64,000 nucleotides of DNA, from NCBI RefSeq assembly GCF_030068455.1, contig NZ_JAQOSQ010000002.1, forward strand, positions 186,001-250,000, read 5' to 3'. Within the stretch, counting starts at the first letter, position 1, and every line of letters starts with the position of its first letter. This document shows, in pieces, positions 9,153-18,482 of the stretch. The notes below the pieces were generated by a model, which saw only the letters and a list, made by a program, of their open reading frames with translations, was not told the DNA's origin and searched no databases. A program made the position numbers and the translations under genes. The DNA comes from Roseofilum casamattae BLCC-M143 (lineage in GTDB: Bacteria; Cyanobacteriota; Cyanobacteriia; Cyanobacteriales; Desertifilaceae).

Positions 9153-9174
9153 AATAATTAACAATTAATAATGG
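9153..9174. repeat. AT-rich dispersed repeat, copy 1
   Basis: This 22-base AT-rich stretch is repeated exactly at 56525-56546. Its core reads AATTAACAATTAATAATGG. Here it supplies the last codons and stop of the GNAT gene and lies just before the Uma2 start. Similar AT strings occur near 12075-12100. Confidence 0.6.
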
Positions 9175-10109
9175 AGTTTAGTGGGTTCAAGTGTTTTCGA
9201 GAGATAAACACTGAGATCGCAGTCTTCATAATCTCCAAAGCGATCGCACTCAACATAACCCAAACGGCGATATAAGGCTAGAGCTTCTGGCTGATACTTA
9301 CCCGTTTCTAATTTGCATTCTCGAATCCCTGCGATAATTAAGCGAGCTTCCAGTTGTGCAATTATCGCTTTTGCCAATCCCCGGCCGCGATAAGCAGGAC
9401 GAACATAAACCCGTTTCATTTCGCCATACCCATCAGCGGCAAACACTTTAATTGCACCGATCGCGCACAACACTTCATCCTCAAAAGCACCGAAGATCGC
9501 TACATGGTCTTGCGCGAGAACTTCTACAGAATCTAAATAGTTGCTGGCGGCAGGATAAATCGACTCCAGATACCGATCCAACTCGGCAATTAACGGTTGA
9601 GCTGTGGTTGCCGAAATCTGTCGAATCACCGGGCCGCTTGCATTTTCTCTGGGCGAAACAGACAAAATTTTCGAGAGATAAACCTCGCGAGAATCCCGAG
9701 GATAATTGCCAAAGCGATCGCATTCGACATAACCCAAACTTCGGTATAGTTTCAAGGCGTCTTGCTGATACTCGCCAGTGAGGAGTTTGCATTCAGCAAT
9801 ACCCAATTCAATTAAGCGAGCCTCCAGTTGTTTAACGATCGCTTTTGCCAATCCCCGACGGCGATAAGCAGGACGAACATAAACGCGCTTCATCTCGCCA
9901 TACCCATCAGCGGCAAACACTTTCACCGCACCGATCGCGCACAAGACTTCATCCTCAAAGGCACCAAAGATCGCGACACGATCTTGCGAGAGAACTTCTA
10001 CGGAGTCTAAATATTGCTCGTTATCGCCATCAGCATAAAGAGCATTTAGATAATTATCCAACTCGGCAATCAACGGTTGGGCAGTTTGGGCTGTAATGAC
10101 TCGAATCAT
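9165..10109 (-). CDS. Tandem two-domain GNAT acetyltransferase
   Basis: The 314-residue protein holds two copies of one GNAT domain, residues about 1-150 and 160-306, joined by a short linker. Both copies keep the acetyl-CoA-binding loop (RRRGLAKAI and RGRGLAKAI) and the strand before it (MKRVYVRPAY). Over about 100 aligned residues I count roughly 16 differences, and the DNA of the copies is nearly identical over long runs, so the duplication is recent. GNAT enzymes transfer acetyl groups to amines of small molecules or proteins; the substrate cannot be told. The start is the ATG at 10107-10109. The C-terminus ends inside a dispersed AT-rich repeat. Confidence 0.9.
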   Translation of the reverse strand: MIRVITAQTAQPLIAELDNYLNALYADGDNEQYLDSVEVLSQDRVAIFGAFEDEVLCAIGAVKVFAADGYGEMKRVYVRPAYRRRGLAKAIVKQLEARLIELGIAECKLLTGEYQQDALKLYRSLGYVECDRFGNYPRDSREVYLSKILSVSPRENASGPVIRQISATTAQPLIAELDRYLESIYPAASNYLDSVEVLAQDHVAIFGAFEDEVLCAIGAIKVFAADGYGEMKRVYVRPAYRGRGLAKAIIAQLEARLIIAGIRECKLETGKYQPEALALYRRLGYVECDRFGDYEDCDLSVYLSKTLEPTKLHY

Positions 10110-10135
10110 TCAATCGAAATTCCAAAAATCTAAAA

Positions 10136-10645
10136 TTAACTCGGTGCTGTATATCCCTGTAGATTTTCTGGTTCAAAGGGACGAATAACTGCCGTTGCTT
10201 GTTCGATTAAGCCACTCGAACCTTGAATTACAATTAAATATTTTCCCTCTTGCAACCGATTCCGATAAGGCAAGGCATCGCCACTACCAGAAATTAACCC
10301 AACTCCACCCCCAACAAACAGCGCTCCCATGCCGCCAGAAAGACTTCCGAGCACTCCACCCACCACGTGGTTGCCAATTTCTCCCGCCCAAGCAAAGGTA
10401 TGGAGTCCGGAAATAACGCTAAACGTAATTCCGCCAAAAAAACCAAAAGGCATCAGCCAAGTTGCCATTAATTGCGCTTGTTTTCGTGCGGCTTGGTTGG
10501 GATCGATAAAGCCAAATTCATCGGCACTTTTATAGCCTTTTCCCAAAATATTGATGGTTTTGAGGGGTAACCCTTCCTTTTCTAAGGCGCAATAGACCTC
10601 TTCGGCTTGGATGCGATCGCGCAAGACCGTAACTAAATAATTCAT
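10136..10645 (-). CDS. Glycine-rich membrane protein, stress-protein-like
   Basis: This 169-residue protein begins with a soluble part (MNYLVTVLRDRIQAEEVYCALEKEGL) that resembles an ACT- or ferredoxin-like sensor half. Two hydrophobic segments follow at about 60-85 (LMPFGFFGGITFSVISG) and 100-122 (VVGGVLGSLSGGMGALFVGGG), the second being a glycine zipper. A soluble end follows (KYLIVIQGSSGLIEQATAVI). This layout is shared by general-stress or low-temperature-induced proteins of cyanobacteria, but I cannot name a role. The ATG at 10643-10645 is preferred to one eight codons upstream. It lies 26 bases upstream of the GNAT gene on the same strand. Confidence 0.65.
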   Translation of the reverse strand: MNYLVTVLRDRIQAEEVYCALEKEGLPLKTINILGKGYKSADEFGFIDPNQAARKQAQLMATWLMPFGFFGGITFSVISGLHTFAWAGEIGNHVVGGVLGSLSGGMGALFVGGGVGLISGSGDALPYRNRLQEGKYLIVIQGSSGLIEQATAVIRPFEPENLQGYTAPS

Positions 10646-10727
10646 ACCCTCGATTGAACTGAATGCCACCTCTTCCTATGATACCGGTTTGCGCCTAAGC
10701 TAGGAAAAGAGTCTAATACAAGCTGTC

Positions 10728-11963
10728 ATGGTCGCGATTAACGAAAATTATCTGAAACTGAAAGCGGGCTATTTATTTCCGGAAATTGGACGCCGGGTCA
10801 AAGCTTATGCCGAATCTCATCCCGATGCGGCAATCATTAAGTTAGGGATTGGCGACGTTACCGAACCCTTGCCGGAAGCCTGCCGGAGTGCCATGATTAA
10901 AGCCGTGGAAGAAATGGGCGATCGCGCTACATTTAAAGGATACGGCCCGGAACAAGGCTACGGTTGGCTGCGGGAGGCGATCGCCGCTAACGATTTCCAA
11001 AGTCGAGGATGCGATATCGATGCTTCGGAAATTTTTGTTTCCGATGGCGGTAAGTGCGATACGGGTAATATTTTAGATATCTTCGGCAACGATAACACTA
11101 TTGCCGTGACCGATCCGGTCTATCCCGTGTATGTAGATACTAATGTCATGGCCGGGAATACCGGCGAAGTTTCCGAAAACGGACAATATGGCGGCTTGCG
11201 CTATTTGCCCATTACGGCGGACAATAACTTCACCGTTACTCTGCCCGAGGATAAAGTCGATCTCATTTATCTCTGTTTCCCGAATAACCCAACTGGAGCA
11301 ACCGCCTCCAAAGCCGATCTGAAAGTTTGGGTGGATTACGCCAGAGCTAATGATGCCATTATTCTCTTTGATGCGGCCTACGAAGCCTATATTACCGACG
11401 ACGACATCCCCCATTCCATCTACGAGATTGAAGGCGCTAGAGAATGCGCGATCGAATTTCGTTCCTTCTCCAAAAATGCCGGATTTACTGGAACTCGCTG
11501 TGCCTGTACTGTCGTTCCGAAAAGCCTGAAACGGAAAGCCTCCGATGGGACTGAGGTCATGTTGCACCAACTCTGGAACCGCCGGCAATCCACCAAATTT
11601 AATGGCGTTTCCTATATCGTGCAGCGGGGAGCAGAAGCCGTTTATTCCCCGGAAGGAAAAGCCCAAATTAAAGCCTTAATCGAGTTTTACCTCGAAAATG
11701 CCCAAATTATCCGCCAACAGCTCTCCAACGCCGGGATTGCGGTCTATGGAGGCATCCACGCTCCTTACATTTGGGTGAAAACTCCCGACGGACTCTCCAG
11801 TTGGGACTTTTTCGATAAACTGTTGAACCTCTGCTCCGTCGTCGGTACGCCAGGGTCGGGATTTGGAGCTGCCGGAGAAGGGTATTTCCGCATTTCTGCC
11901 TTCAACTCTCGCGCCAATGTGGAAGACGCCATGGCTCGCATTACCTCGAAGTTTAAGGCTTAA
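10728..11963 (+). CDS. dapL: LL-diaminopimelate aminotransferase
   Basis: This 411-residue class I/II PLP aminotransferase converts tetrahydrodipicolinate to LL-diaminopimelate in one step, the lysine and peptidoglycan route used by cyanobacteria and plants. The PLP lysine is in [13 protein letters not shown] near residue 248. The cofactor region [13 protein letters not shown] and the substrate loop [10 protein letters not shown] are present, and the N-terminus ([20 protein letters not shown]) is characteristic of DapL. The start ATG is at 10728, and the length equals that of the family. It stands alone and is divergent from the membrane protein gene upstream. Confidence 0.96.
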   Translation: MVAINENYLKLKAGYLFPEIGRRVKAYAESHPDAAIIKLGIGDVTEPLPEACRSAMIKAVEEMGDRATFKGYGPEQGYGWLREAIAANDFQSRGCDIDASEIFVSDGGKCDTGNILDIFGNDNTIAVTDPVYPVYVDTNVMAGNTGEVSENGQYGGLRYLPITADNNFTVTLPEDKVDLIYLCFPNNPTGATASKADLKVWVDYARANDAIILFDAAYEAYITDDDIPHSIYEIEGARECAIEFRSFSKNAGFTGTRCACTVVPKSLKRKASDGTEVMLHQLWNRRQSTKFNGVSYIVQRGAEAVYSPEGKAQIKALIEFYLENAQIIRQQLSNAGIAVYGGIHAPYIWVKTPDGLSSWDFFDKLLNLCSVVGTPGSGFGAAGEGYFRISAFNSRANVEDAMARITSKFKA

Positions 11964-11997
11964 TTGCAGCCGTTAAGTTATTCGACGGGGAGATCTC

Positions 11998-12060
11998 AGA
12001 AACCGGGTTTCCCAACCCATTCGACATCTAGCTTGAGGTCGCGTCAGAAACCCGGTTTCT
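11998..12060. repeat. Inverted pair of AAACCGGGTTT-type repeats
   Basis: GAAACCGGGTTTC at 11999-12011 and its exact reverse complement GAAACCCGGTTTC at 12047-12059 flank a 35-base spacer in the gap between the convergent genes dapL and the hybrid kinase. Each copy is itself nearly palindromic. The pair could fold into one long stem or two small ones and may act as a two-way terminator. Confidence 0.7.
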
Positions 12061-12086
12061 CACCTCATATTCCCCGTTATTAATAA

Positions 12087-15000
12087 TTAATTATTAATTG
12101 ATATGGTGTTTTTCAGCTCCAGCAATAATTGTTGTGCGCGCTGAAGATTGGGATCGGTGCGATCGAAATTGGTCAATTCATCTTCTAACCTATTGCAGTT
12201 TGCCTCCAACGACGTTCCAGCCAATTCGTGCTGGAGCAGATCGAGCAAGACAATTGCCTCAATCAGATCGGATTCGAGCGACAAGCTAATCCGAGCAACG
12301 AGAGCCAATATCCGATCGCAATCTGCCGAAGTTAGCGATCTGGCAAACCCAATTTCCTCCTCAACCTTTGCTGGAGGCTCTTCCTCCAAGCTTTGCACGC
12401 TTTGCAACGCTTCCGCCAGGGTTTGCAACAAAATGGTTAATTCCGGAACCTCAGTTAACAGACGAATCTTTCCGCTCTGCCAAATTCCTTCGAGGGCAAT
12501 GGTACAGCCATAAAGCTTTTGCGCGCCCACATTACCCGCAGCTCCTTTCAAACCATGAACCAGATCGTTACACGTTCTGCGATCGCCATCGGCCAGAGCG
12601 GTACGAATTTGCCCTGCAAACCCCTGGTATTCTTGGTAAAACAACTTGAGTAAATGAGAATAGACTTCCCAATTCCCATCCAGGCGCGATAAACCTTCCT
12701 CCAGATTAAATCCTGGCAGGACGATTGACGGTGGCGCGGTTGGCTCGAGAGCAGGTCTCTGGGCACCTCCTCGCTTCAGTACTATCTCCTTATCCATCTC
12801 CCGATCGTAGGGAGCTATCCACCGAATCAGAGCTGCAAATAACTCTTGCGGATCGATCGGTTTCGATACGCGATCGTTCATTCCCGCTTCCAGACTCCGG
12901 ACTAAATCGCTATCGGTTGCATGAGCGGTCATCGCGACAATGGGAAGAGTCGCAAAGCGTTCGGTTTGCAAGTTCCCTTCCTCAACTAAAGCGCGAATCT
13001 GTCGAGTGGCTTCTAACCCATCCATCTCGGGCATCCGAATATCCATCAACACCAAATCGTAACTGCACTGTTGCACGTTTGCGATCGCCTCCAATCCATT
13101 AACTGCGATATCCACAATCGTCCCAACTGAGTGCAGCAGCTCCCGTGCAATTAACTGATTCACCTCATTATCTTCTACCACCAGAATCTGCGCTCCCTGA
13201 AGTTGTTCGAGTCCTTGCACCTGGTATGGAGATCGACTGCGAGAGTTATAGCGCCGGTATCTTCCAGTTCTCCCAGAGTCACAAGAGCTTTCGTATCCCA
13301 AAACATGCAAAATGGCATCTAATAACTTAGAGCGATCGATCGGTTTGGGTAAGAGGGCACCAATGCCTAACCCTTGGGTTTCCTCGCGCAGAGCCTCGCG
13401 ATCGTAGGCGGTCATCATCAAAATGGGAGGGGTTGCCTCAATCCCTAACTCAGACCGCATCTGCTGTATGGTTTCGATGCCATTCCACTTCGGCATACAT
13501 CGGTCCATGAGGATAAAGTCGAAAGGTTCTTCATCGGCGATCGCTCGATGCAACATGTCGATGGCCATTCTGCCAGAAGACGCCGAAAATGCAGAGAAGG
13601 AAAACGATTGCAATACCTTAATCAACCCTTCTCGCAAGGGCCGATTGTCGTCAACGACCAAACACTTCAACCCTCGTACATTGGGACGCTCCTGAGAAAG
13701 ACGCTCTTCCGGAAGTTGGCACAAGTAGCCCAGTTCCAGCTCAAAATAGAACGTACTTCCCACGCCCGCTTCGCTATTGACTCCAATGGTTCCCCCCATT
13801 AACGCGACTAAACGCTTGCAAATAGCCAAACCCAAACCGGTACCGCTATATTTGCGACTGGTGGAGGCATCGGCTTGAGTAAAGGCCTCGAATAGGTTTT
13901 CGAGTTGAGATGGAGTGAGGCCAATTCCGGTATCTCGAACTTCAAAGCGCAAACGAATGGTTTCCGAATGAGACATTAGGGTCGAGATGGCAATGACGAC
14001 GCTGCCGGTATCAGTAAATTTTATGGCATTGCTAGCCAAATTAATCGCAATTTGCGAGAGTCGCAGCGGATCTCCCAGCAAACAGTGAGGAATCTTATCG
14101 TCAATCTCGAAGAGCAAGTCCAAGTCTTTTTCCGCAGCTTTTAAAGACAAAGTATTGTTAATCGCCGTGACAATATCATCTAATTGAAATGGAACTAATT
14201 CCAACTCGAGCTTGCCGACCTCAATTTTGGAGAAATCGAGAATATCATTAATAATTTGCAGTAAGGATTGACCGGAATATTGAATTTTATTCAAGTAGTC
14301 TCGCTGCACCGGATTGAGATCGGTTTGTAGGGCTAAATGAGTCAGTCCCAAGACGCCATTCATAGGAGTGCGAATCTCATGACTCATCAAAGCCAAAAAC
14401 TCGCTTTTGGCCCGATTGGCATATTCGGCTGCTTCTTTAGCATCGTGCAGTTGCTGTTCGGCTAATTTGCGCTCGGTAATGTCGAAATTAATGCCGATCG
14501 CCCGCATTGCCGTTCCGCGATCGTCGCGTAAGATAATGGCGTGGGCTTCAATAAAGCGAGTTTCTCCATCCGGCCGCACGATTCTAAACTCGGTATGAAA
14601 TTCTTTTTCTCCAGAAACGGCGGTCTGGAATTCTCTCTCGGCGGCAGCAAGATCTTGGGGATGAACGTTTCTTCCCCAAGCTTGATAGGTTTGCTCGAAC
14701 TCATCTGCATTCGTGCCATATAGCTCGAGCATTCGCTCGTCCCAGATTAATCGATCCTCAATGAGGTTAAAGTCCCAAATTCCGACATTCGCAGCTTTCG
14801 TTGCTAGGGTAAGCCGCTGTTGCATGTCTTCTAGAGCAATTTCTGCTTGTTTGCGATCGCTAACATCGCGACACACGCAGATTAATAATCCTTCTTCGGT
14901 GAGGTTGAGAGAGAGTTCTTGGACGAAGGTCGATCCATCTTTATGAGTGGCAGTGGCTTCTCCTCGCCAGGCCCCATCGCGTTCGAGAATCGGAAAAATA

Positions 15001-15719
15001 TCGCGCTCAAAGCGCTCGACTTCAGCCTGAGAATACAGCTTCTTCCAAGAGTGCCCGAACAGTTCTTCTGGCTGATAGCCAAAGAAATCGAGATGGGCTT
15101 GATTGAGGTATAAATAGCAGTCTCCTTGAACGATACCAATGCCATCGATGACGGCTTCAATAGCAGCCACTTGATACTTCATGGCTAGCTCGACTTGTTG
15201 GCGATCGCTCAGATCCCGATCGATCTCCAAGAGGCCAGAGGTTGCCTCATTTGCTGAAATCTCATCAGCGTTGTCGGTTTGGCGAGCTAAAATAGCTTGT
15301 AGTAAATTAGATTGGGTTAGGATTCCGACTAATTGTTGTCGGCCATTGACAATAGGTAAATGACCGATCTGATAGCGATCGAATAGACCCAGCAGGGACT
15401 CATTATCTGTGACATCAAGCTCCGATACTGTCACGACCGGATGAGTCATGACATCTCCCATGGACAAATCCTGAAACGGTTGCCCTTGCGCGACAAGGCG
15501 TAGCACGTCCGATGCAGTCAGGATTCCGACGACTTTTTCCCGATCGACGGCGATCGCGCAACTCGCATTGGTCTCTAACGTAGCACTTTCCTCCAACCGC
15601 GCACTATGCATCCGTGCGATGACTTCTCGAACTGGAGTATGAAGAGAAACGACGATCGGACTTCGGAAAATACTCAATGTCAATTCTACGGAGGTCAGAA
15701 CCGTGGTAGACGTAAACAT
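12087..15719 (-). CDS. Hybrid sensor histidine kinase: CBS pair, PAS, kinase, two receivers, Hpt
   Basis: The 1210-residue protein begins with two CBS domains (about 15-145), which bind adenine nucleotides, then two PAS/PAC domains (about 170-420). HisKA follows with [15 protein letters not shown] near residue 445, and HATPase_c with [11 protein letters not shown] and [11 protein letters not shown] (about 555-670). Two receiver domains come next, with aspartates in ILMDRCMP and LVLMDIRMP, and a C-terminal Hpt domain with its histidine in [13 protein letters not shown]. All steps of a His-Asp-His relay are thus in one soluble chain. No membrane segment is seen, so it probably senses internal redox, light or energy state. 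The start is the ATG at 15717-15719. A separate response regulator target is not evident nearby. Confidence 0.93.
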   Translation of the reverse strand: MFTSTTVLTSVELTLSIFRSPIVVSLHTPVREVIARMHSARLEESATLETNASCAIAVDREKVVGILTASDVLRLVAQGQPFQDLSMGDVMTHPVVTVSELDVTDNESLLGLFDRYQIGHLPIVNGRQQLVGILTQSNLLQAILARQTDNADEISANEATSGLLEIDRDLSDRQQVELAMKYQVAAIEAVIDGIGIVQGDCYLYLNQAHLDFFGYQPEELFGHSWKKLYSQAEVERFERDIFPILERDGAWRGEATATHKDGSTFVQELSLNLTEEGLLICVCRDVSDRKQAEIALEDMQQRLTLATKAANVGIWDFNLIEDRLIWDERMLELYGTNADEFEQTYQAWGRNVHPQDLAAAEREFQTAVSGEKEFHTEFRIVRPDGETRFIEAHAIILRDDRGTAMRAIGINFDITERKLAEQQLHDAKEAAEYANRAKSEFLALMSHEIRTPMNGVLGLTHLALQTDLNPVQRDYLNKIQYSGQSLLQIINDILDFSKIEVGKLELELVPFQLDDIVTAINNTLSLKAAEKDLDLLFEIDDKIPHCLLGDPLRLSQIAINLASNAIKFTDTGSVVIAISTLMSHSETIRLRFEVRDTGIGLTPSQLENLFEAFTQADASTSRKYSGTGLGLAICKRLVALMGGTIGVNSEAGVGSTFYFELELGYLCQLPEERLSQERPNVRGLKCLVVDDNRPLREGLIKVLQSFSFSAFSASSGRMAIDMLHRAIADEEPFDFILMDRCMPKWNGIETIQQMRSELGIEATPPILMMTAYDREALREETQGLGIGALLPKPIDRSKLLDAILHVLGYESSCDSGRTGRYRRYNSRSRSPYQVQGLEQLQGAQILVVEDNEVNQLIARELLHSVGTIVDIAVNGLEAIANVQQCSYDLVLMDIRMPEMDGLEATRQIRALVEEGNLQTERFATLPIVAMTAHATDSDLVRSLEAGMNDRVSKPIDPQELFAALIRWIAPYDREMDKEIVLKRGGAQRPALEPTAPPSIVLPGFNLEEGLSRLDGNWEVYSHLLKLFYQEYQGFAGQIRTALADGDRRTCNDLVHGLKGAAGNVGAQKLYGCTIALEGIWQSGKIRLLTEVPELTILLQTLAEALQSVQSLEEEPPAKVEEEIGFARSLTSADCDRILALVARISLSLESDLIEAIVLLDLLQHELAGTSLEANCNRLEDELTNFDRTDPNLQRAQQLLLELKNTISINN

Positions 15720-15819
15720 AGGTTACCATAAGGCGAAAAGGCGATCGCTGCCTCTTCCGGTTATCTTCCAAGGCAATATTTAAGTTATCATTATCTAGAA
15801 TTATGTGAGGAGAACCAAG

Positions 15820-16338
15820 ATGCTAGATCGACTCAAGACCTTCAGTACGGTTAGCCTGTTGGCAACAGTGGGAGTTATTTCCCTCACGTCTGCGGCCGAA
15901 GCACAGTTTAGCCAAGACCCCAACCCCGTCCTTCCCGATCGCGCCGTAGTCTATCAATCTATTCCGGAATTGTTCGATGCTGCCTATTACAGTAATGGTG
16001 GAACTTACTTCTATCAACGCTCCATTGTCGGTCAAGTCCAGAATTTTTTAGGACTGCCTCGGTTCTCGGAAGCAAACTCCCGCCGCAGCGGGGAACTGGT
16101 TAACATACTGCATAAAAACCTCACGGACGTACAAAACACCAGCGGTCCTCTGGTTCGTACTGAAGACTTGTATAATCCCTTCGATCAAAATCTAGTTGTT
16201 TCTCCAAGTGCTTCAGTGGGAGCCGACCCCATTCCACCCATACCCGCTCCGTTTGTGCCTTTTTCAACTCCCGTTCCTCCTCCCGCTCCGCTTCTTCCGG
16301 CTCCTCCCCCTCCAGCTCCAGAACCGCAACTATTCTAA
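15820..16338 (+). CDS. Exported protein with proline-rich tail
   Basis: This 172-residue protein has a signal peptide (TVSLLATVGVISLTSAAEA, cleavage likely after AEA near residue 28). A domain with FDAAYYSNGGTYFYQRS and FLGLPRFSE follows. The last 40 residues are rich in proline, alanine and phenylalanine (PVPPPAPLLPAPPPPAPEP). The ATG at 15820 has TGAGGAGA at ideal spacing and is preferred to the in-frame GTG at 15805. The proline tail may span peptidoglycan or bind a partner. No function is recognised. It is divergent from the hybrid kinase, and the gap of about 100 bases must hold both promoters. Confidence 0.8.
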   Translation: MLDRLKTFSTVSLLATVGVISLTSAAEAQFSQDPNPVLPDRAVVYQSIPELFDAAYYSNGGTYFYQRSIVGQVQNFLGLPRFSEANSRRSGELVNILHKNLTDVQNTSGPLVRTEDLYNPFDQNLVVSPSASVGADPIPPIPAPFVPFSTPVPPPAPLLPAPPPPAPEPQLF

Positions 16339-16370
16339 GATGATGTGGATTGATGTAGATCGTGCCATGG

Positions 16371-16403
16371 AAAAACCCGACTCATGCAACAAAGAGTCGG
16401 GTT
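16371..16403 (-). terminator. Intrinsic terminator of the tRNA gene
   Basis: A perfect 10-bp stem (AACCCGACTC at 16374-16383 with GAGTCGGGTT at 16394-16403) has a 10-base loop. Read on the minus strand it is followed by a run of five T, the form of a Rho-independent terminator. It begins six bases after the 3' end of the tRNA. On the plus strand it may also stop the exported-protein gene. Confidence 0.85.
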
Positions 16404-16408
16404 CTGAA

Positions 16409-16481
16409 TGCGCCCTACTGGAATCGAACCAGTCTGAAAGCGAATTATGAGCTCGCTGCCTCCCCAATCGGCCAAGAGCGC
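16409..16481 (-). tRNA. tRNA with CAU anticodon (Ile2 or Met)
   Basis: Folding the minus strand gives a full 73-base cloverleaf without CCA. The acceptor stem is GCGCTCT/AGGGCGC, the D stem GCC/GGC, the anticodon stem GCGAG/TTCGC with loop CTCATAA (anticodon CAT), and the T stem ACTGG/CCAGT with loop TTCGATT, followed by discriminator A. The D-arm start TTGGCCGATTGG and the CTCATAATT region recall the isoleucine tRNA of plastids whose CAU anticodon is modified to lysidine by TilS. I lean to tRNA-Ile2, but elongator Met cannot be excluded by eye. Confidence 0.9.
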
Positions 16482-16597
16482 AAGAGATTGCAGCAGTAGT
16501 TTGAGTATTCAACCTTATAGATATCATACTAACATATGAAATTGCTAGGATCGAGACTGACCTAGAAGTACTATCCTAACTCAGGTATTATTACAAG

Positions 16598-16858
16598 ATG
16601 AGATTAAATTCTACTGTAGCGCTAACATTAATTTTACTCTCCATGATGTTTGGGGCAGGTCTGATCAGTGCTGCCCTCGGATTTAATATCGGTCGCGAAG
16701 CCCTCAAGGGGATTACTCAACCGGACTCGAGTCCGAGCAGCACTATGGTTAACCGACAACCGGGAACGACCGGGAAAACAGCCGTGCCGATTTTGAAGGA
16801 AGAGGAGATTTTAAAGCGAGTGGATACCTACATTGAAGGTGAAGAGGCGAGTGAGTAA
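16598..16858 (+). CDS. Small single-pass membrane protein
   Basis: This 86-residue protein has one hydrophobic segment at about residues 6-30 (VALTLILLSMMFGAGLISAA), followed by a short soluble tail ending in a charged helix (KEEEILKRVDTYIEGEE). The segment could be an uncleaved anchor or a signal peptide. The start is the ATG at 16598. I do not recognise the family; its makeup resembles small cyanobacterial proteins of unknown function. It precedes the CorC/HlyC-type gene by about 130 bases on the same strand. Confidence 0.65.
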   Translation: MRLNSTVALTLILLSMMFGAGLISAALGFNIGREALKGITQPDSSPSSTMVNRQPGTTGKTAVPILKEEEILKRVDTYIEGEEASE

Positions 16859-16990
16859 GAACAGCAATGTCTGTCAAAAATGCCTGCCTCAGGAAAAAGA
16901 CTTTATTGCAAGTTCGCTGTTTCAAGGGTTAATATCGATCGCCTGGGAGAGCATAGAATTTACTTTGGCTAAGGGACGAAGGAGCGAACC

Positions 16991-18367
16991 ATGGCGCTGG
17001 ATCGATTATCATCGCTGACGATCGGTGATGCCGTAGTTCGGTTGTTATCAGTGATGGTGTTAATTGCGATTAATGCCTTTTTTGTAACGGCAGAGTTTTC
17101 CATCGTTTCCGTGCGGCGATCGCGCATTCAGCAACTGGCATTGACGGGAGATATTCCCGCGCAAACAGTACAGAAGTTGCATGGAGACTTAGAGCGGCTG
17201 CTGTCTACAACGCAATTGGGAATTACGCTATCGAGTCTGGCTTTGGGGTGGATTGGGGAAAATACCATGGCGCTCCTTTTCGCTGCAGCGATCGACCATT
17301 TGCCTTTATCTTCCCAACTCCGACAAACCATTGCTCACTCTCTGGGACTCCCCTTGGCTTTTATCGCGATCGCTTATTTACAAATCGTGTTAGGGGAGCT
17401 GTGTCCGAAATCCGTTGCCATGTTGTATTCCGAACAACTGGCCCGAGTTTTAGGGCCGCCGAGTTGGACGATTGCTCGGTTCTTCAACCCGTTTATTTCC
17501 ATTCTCAACCGCTCCACTCGTTTCCTGCTCCGTTTGGGTGGAATTAACGATTCCGGTCAAACGGCGTACTCGCGCATTACCCCAGAAGAACTGCAACTGA
17601 TCGTGAGTACGGCGAGCGAATCCATTGGACTGCAAGCGTCCGAGCGAGAATTACTCAATAATGTGTTTGAATTTGGCGATGTGGTAGCCGAAGATGTGAT
17701 GATTCCTCGGACGAGCATTGACGGTATTTCCTACGATGCTACCTTTGAAGGACTGCTGGATGAAGTGGCTCGCAGCGGCCATTCTCGCTATCCGGTGATG
17801 GCAGACTCCCTGGATGATATTCGCGGCATTATTAATTTTAAGCAACTGGCCGGTCCCTTAGCTCAGGGAGAACTCTCGCCCCAAACCCCCATTGAAGCTT
17901 GGGTGCGTCCGGCGCGGTTCGTGCAACAAAATACTCCCGTCCTGGAAATGTTGCAAATGATGAAGCGATCGCGGCAAGCTATGGCGATCGTTGTCGATGA
18001 ATTTGGCGGTACGGCTGGGTTAATTACCATTCAAGATATTGTCGAAGAAATTATTGGCGATACGGAAGAACCCGATCGCACTCAAGAACCGATTATTCAA
18101 CAGCTCGACGAGCAAACTTATCTGGTCCAAGCCCAGTTGAATATTGAAGAAGTTAATGACATGCTGAGTGTGGAGTTACCCTTAGATGACGATTATCAAA
18201 CCTTGGGGGGATTTATGATTGTCAAGCTGCAAAAGATTCCGGAAGTTGGCGAAACCTTGCGTTATGGTAATTTGGAATTAACCGCAATTGAAGCAGAAGG
18301 ACCTCGGTTAGAGCGGATTCGGATTCGGCGCACGGAGAATGCGATCGCGCCTCCAAATGAAGAATGA
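16991..18367 (+). CDS. CNNM/HlyC-CorC family membrane protein with CBS domains
   Basis: The 458-residue protein has an N-terminal DUF21/CNNM membrane domain with about four hydrophobic segments (residues 10-195; for example SVMVLIAINAFFVTAEFSIV and LPLAFIAIAYLQIVLGELC). Two CBS domains follow (about 225-345, with EDVMIPRTSIDG and AMAIVVDEFGGTAGLIT), then a C-terminal CorC_HlyC domain (about 360-440). Relatives handle magnesium or sodium-linked magnesium efflux, with the CBS pair binding nucleotide. The name hemolysin often given to this family is misleading. The start ATG at 16991 has AAGGAG a few bases upstream. No operon partner is obvious. Confidence 0.92.
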   Translation: MALDRLSSLTIGDAVVRLLSVMVLIAINAFFVTAEFSIVSVRRSRIQQLALTGDIPAQTVQKLHGDLERLLSTTQLGITLSSLALGWIGENTMALLFAAAIDHLPLSSQLRQTIAHSLGLPLAFIAIAYLQIVLGELCPKSVAMLYSEQLARVLGPPSWTIARFFNPFISILNRSTRFLLRLGGINDSGQTAYSRITPEELQLIVSTASESIGLQASERELLNNVFEFGDVVAEDVMIPRTSIDGISYDATFEGLLDEVARSGHSRYPVMADSLDDIRGIINFKQLAGPLAQGELSPQTPIEAWVRPARFVQQNTPVLEMLQMMKRSRQAMAIVVDEFGGTAGLITIQDIVEEIIGDTEEPDRTQEPIIQQLDEQTYLVQAQLNIEEVNDMLSVELPLDDDYQTLGGFMIVKLQKIPEVGETLRYGNLELTAIEAEGPRLERIRIRRTENAIAPPNEE

Positions 18368-18482
18368 TAATATCAATTAACCATAACTGAGGTTCATTTC
18401 ACTCGACAAAACGAGGTGAAGGACTGGAACTTAATGGTATTCTAGAACGCGCGATCGCCCTTTGAACTCTTCGAGGGAAATT

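Noticed and set aside
11073-11666. 197-codon ORF opposite dapL
   Set aside because: It is fully inside a certain gene on the other strand, and its glycine- and isoleucine-rich product is a mirror of DapL codons.
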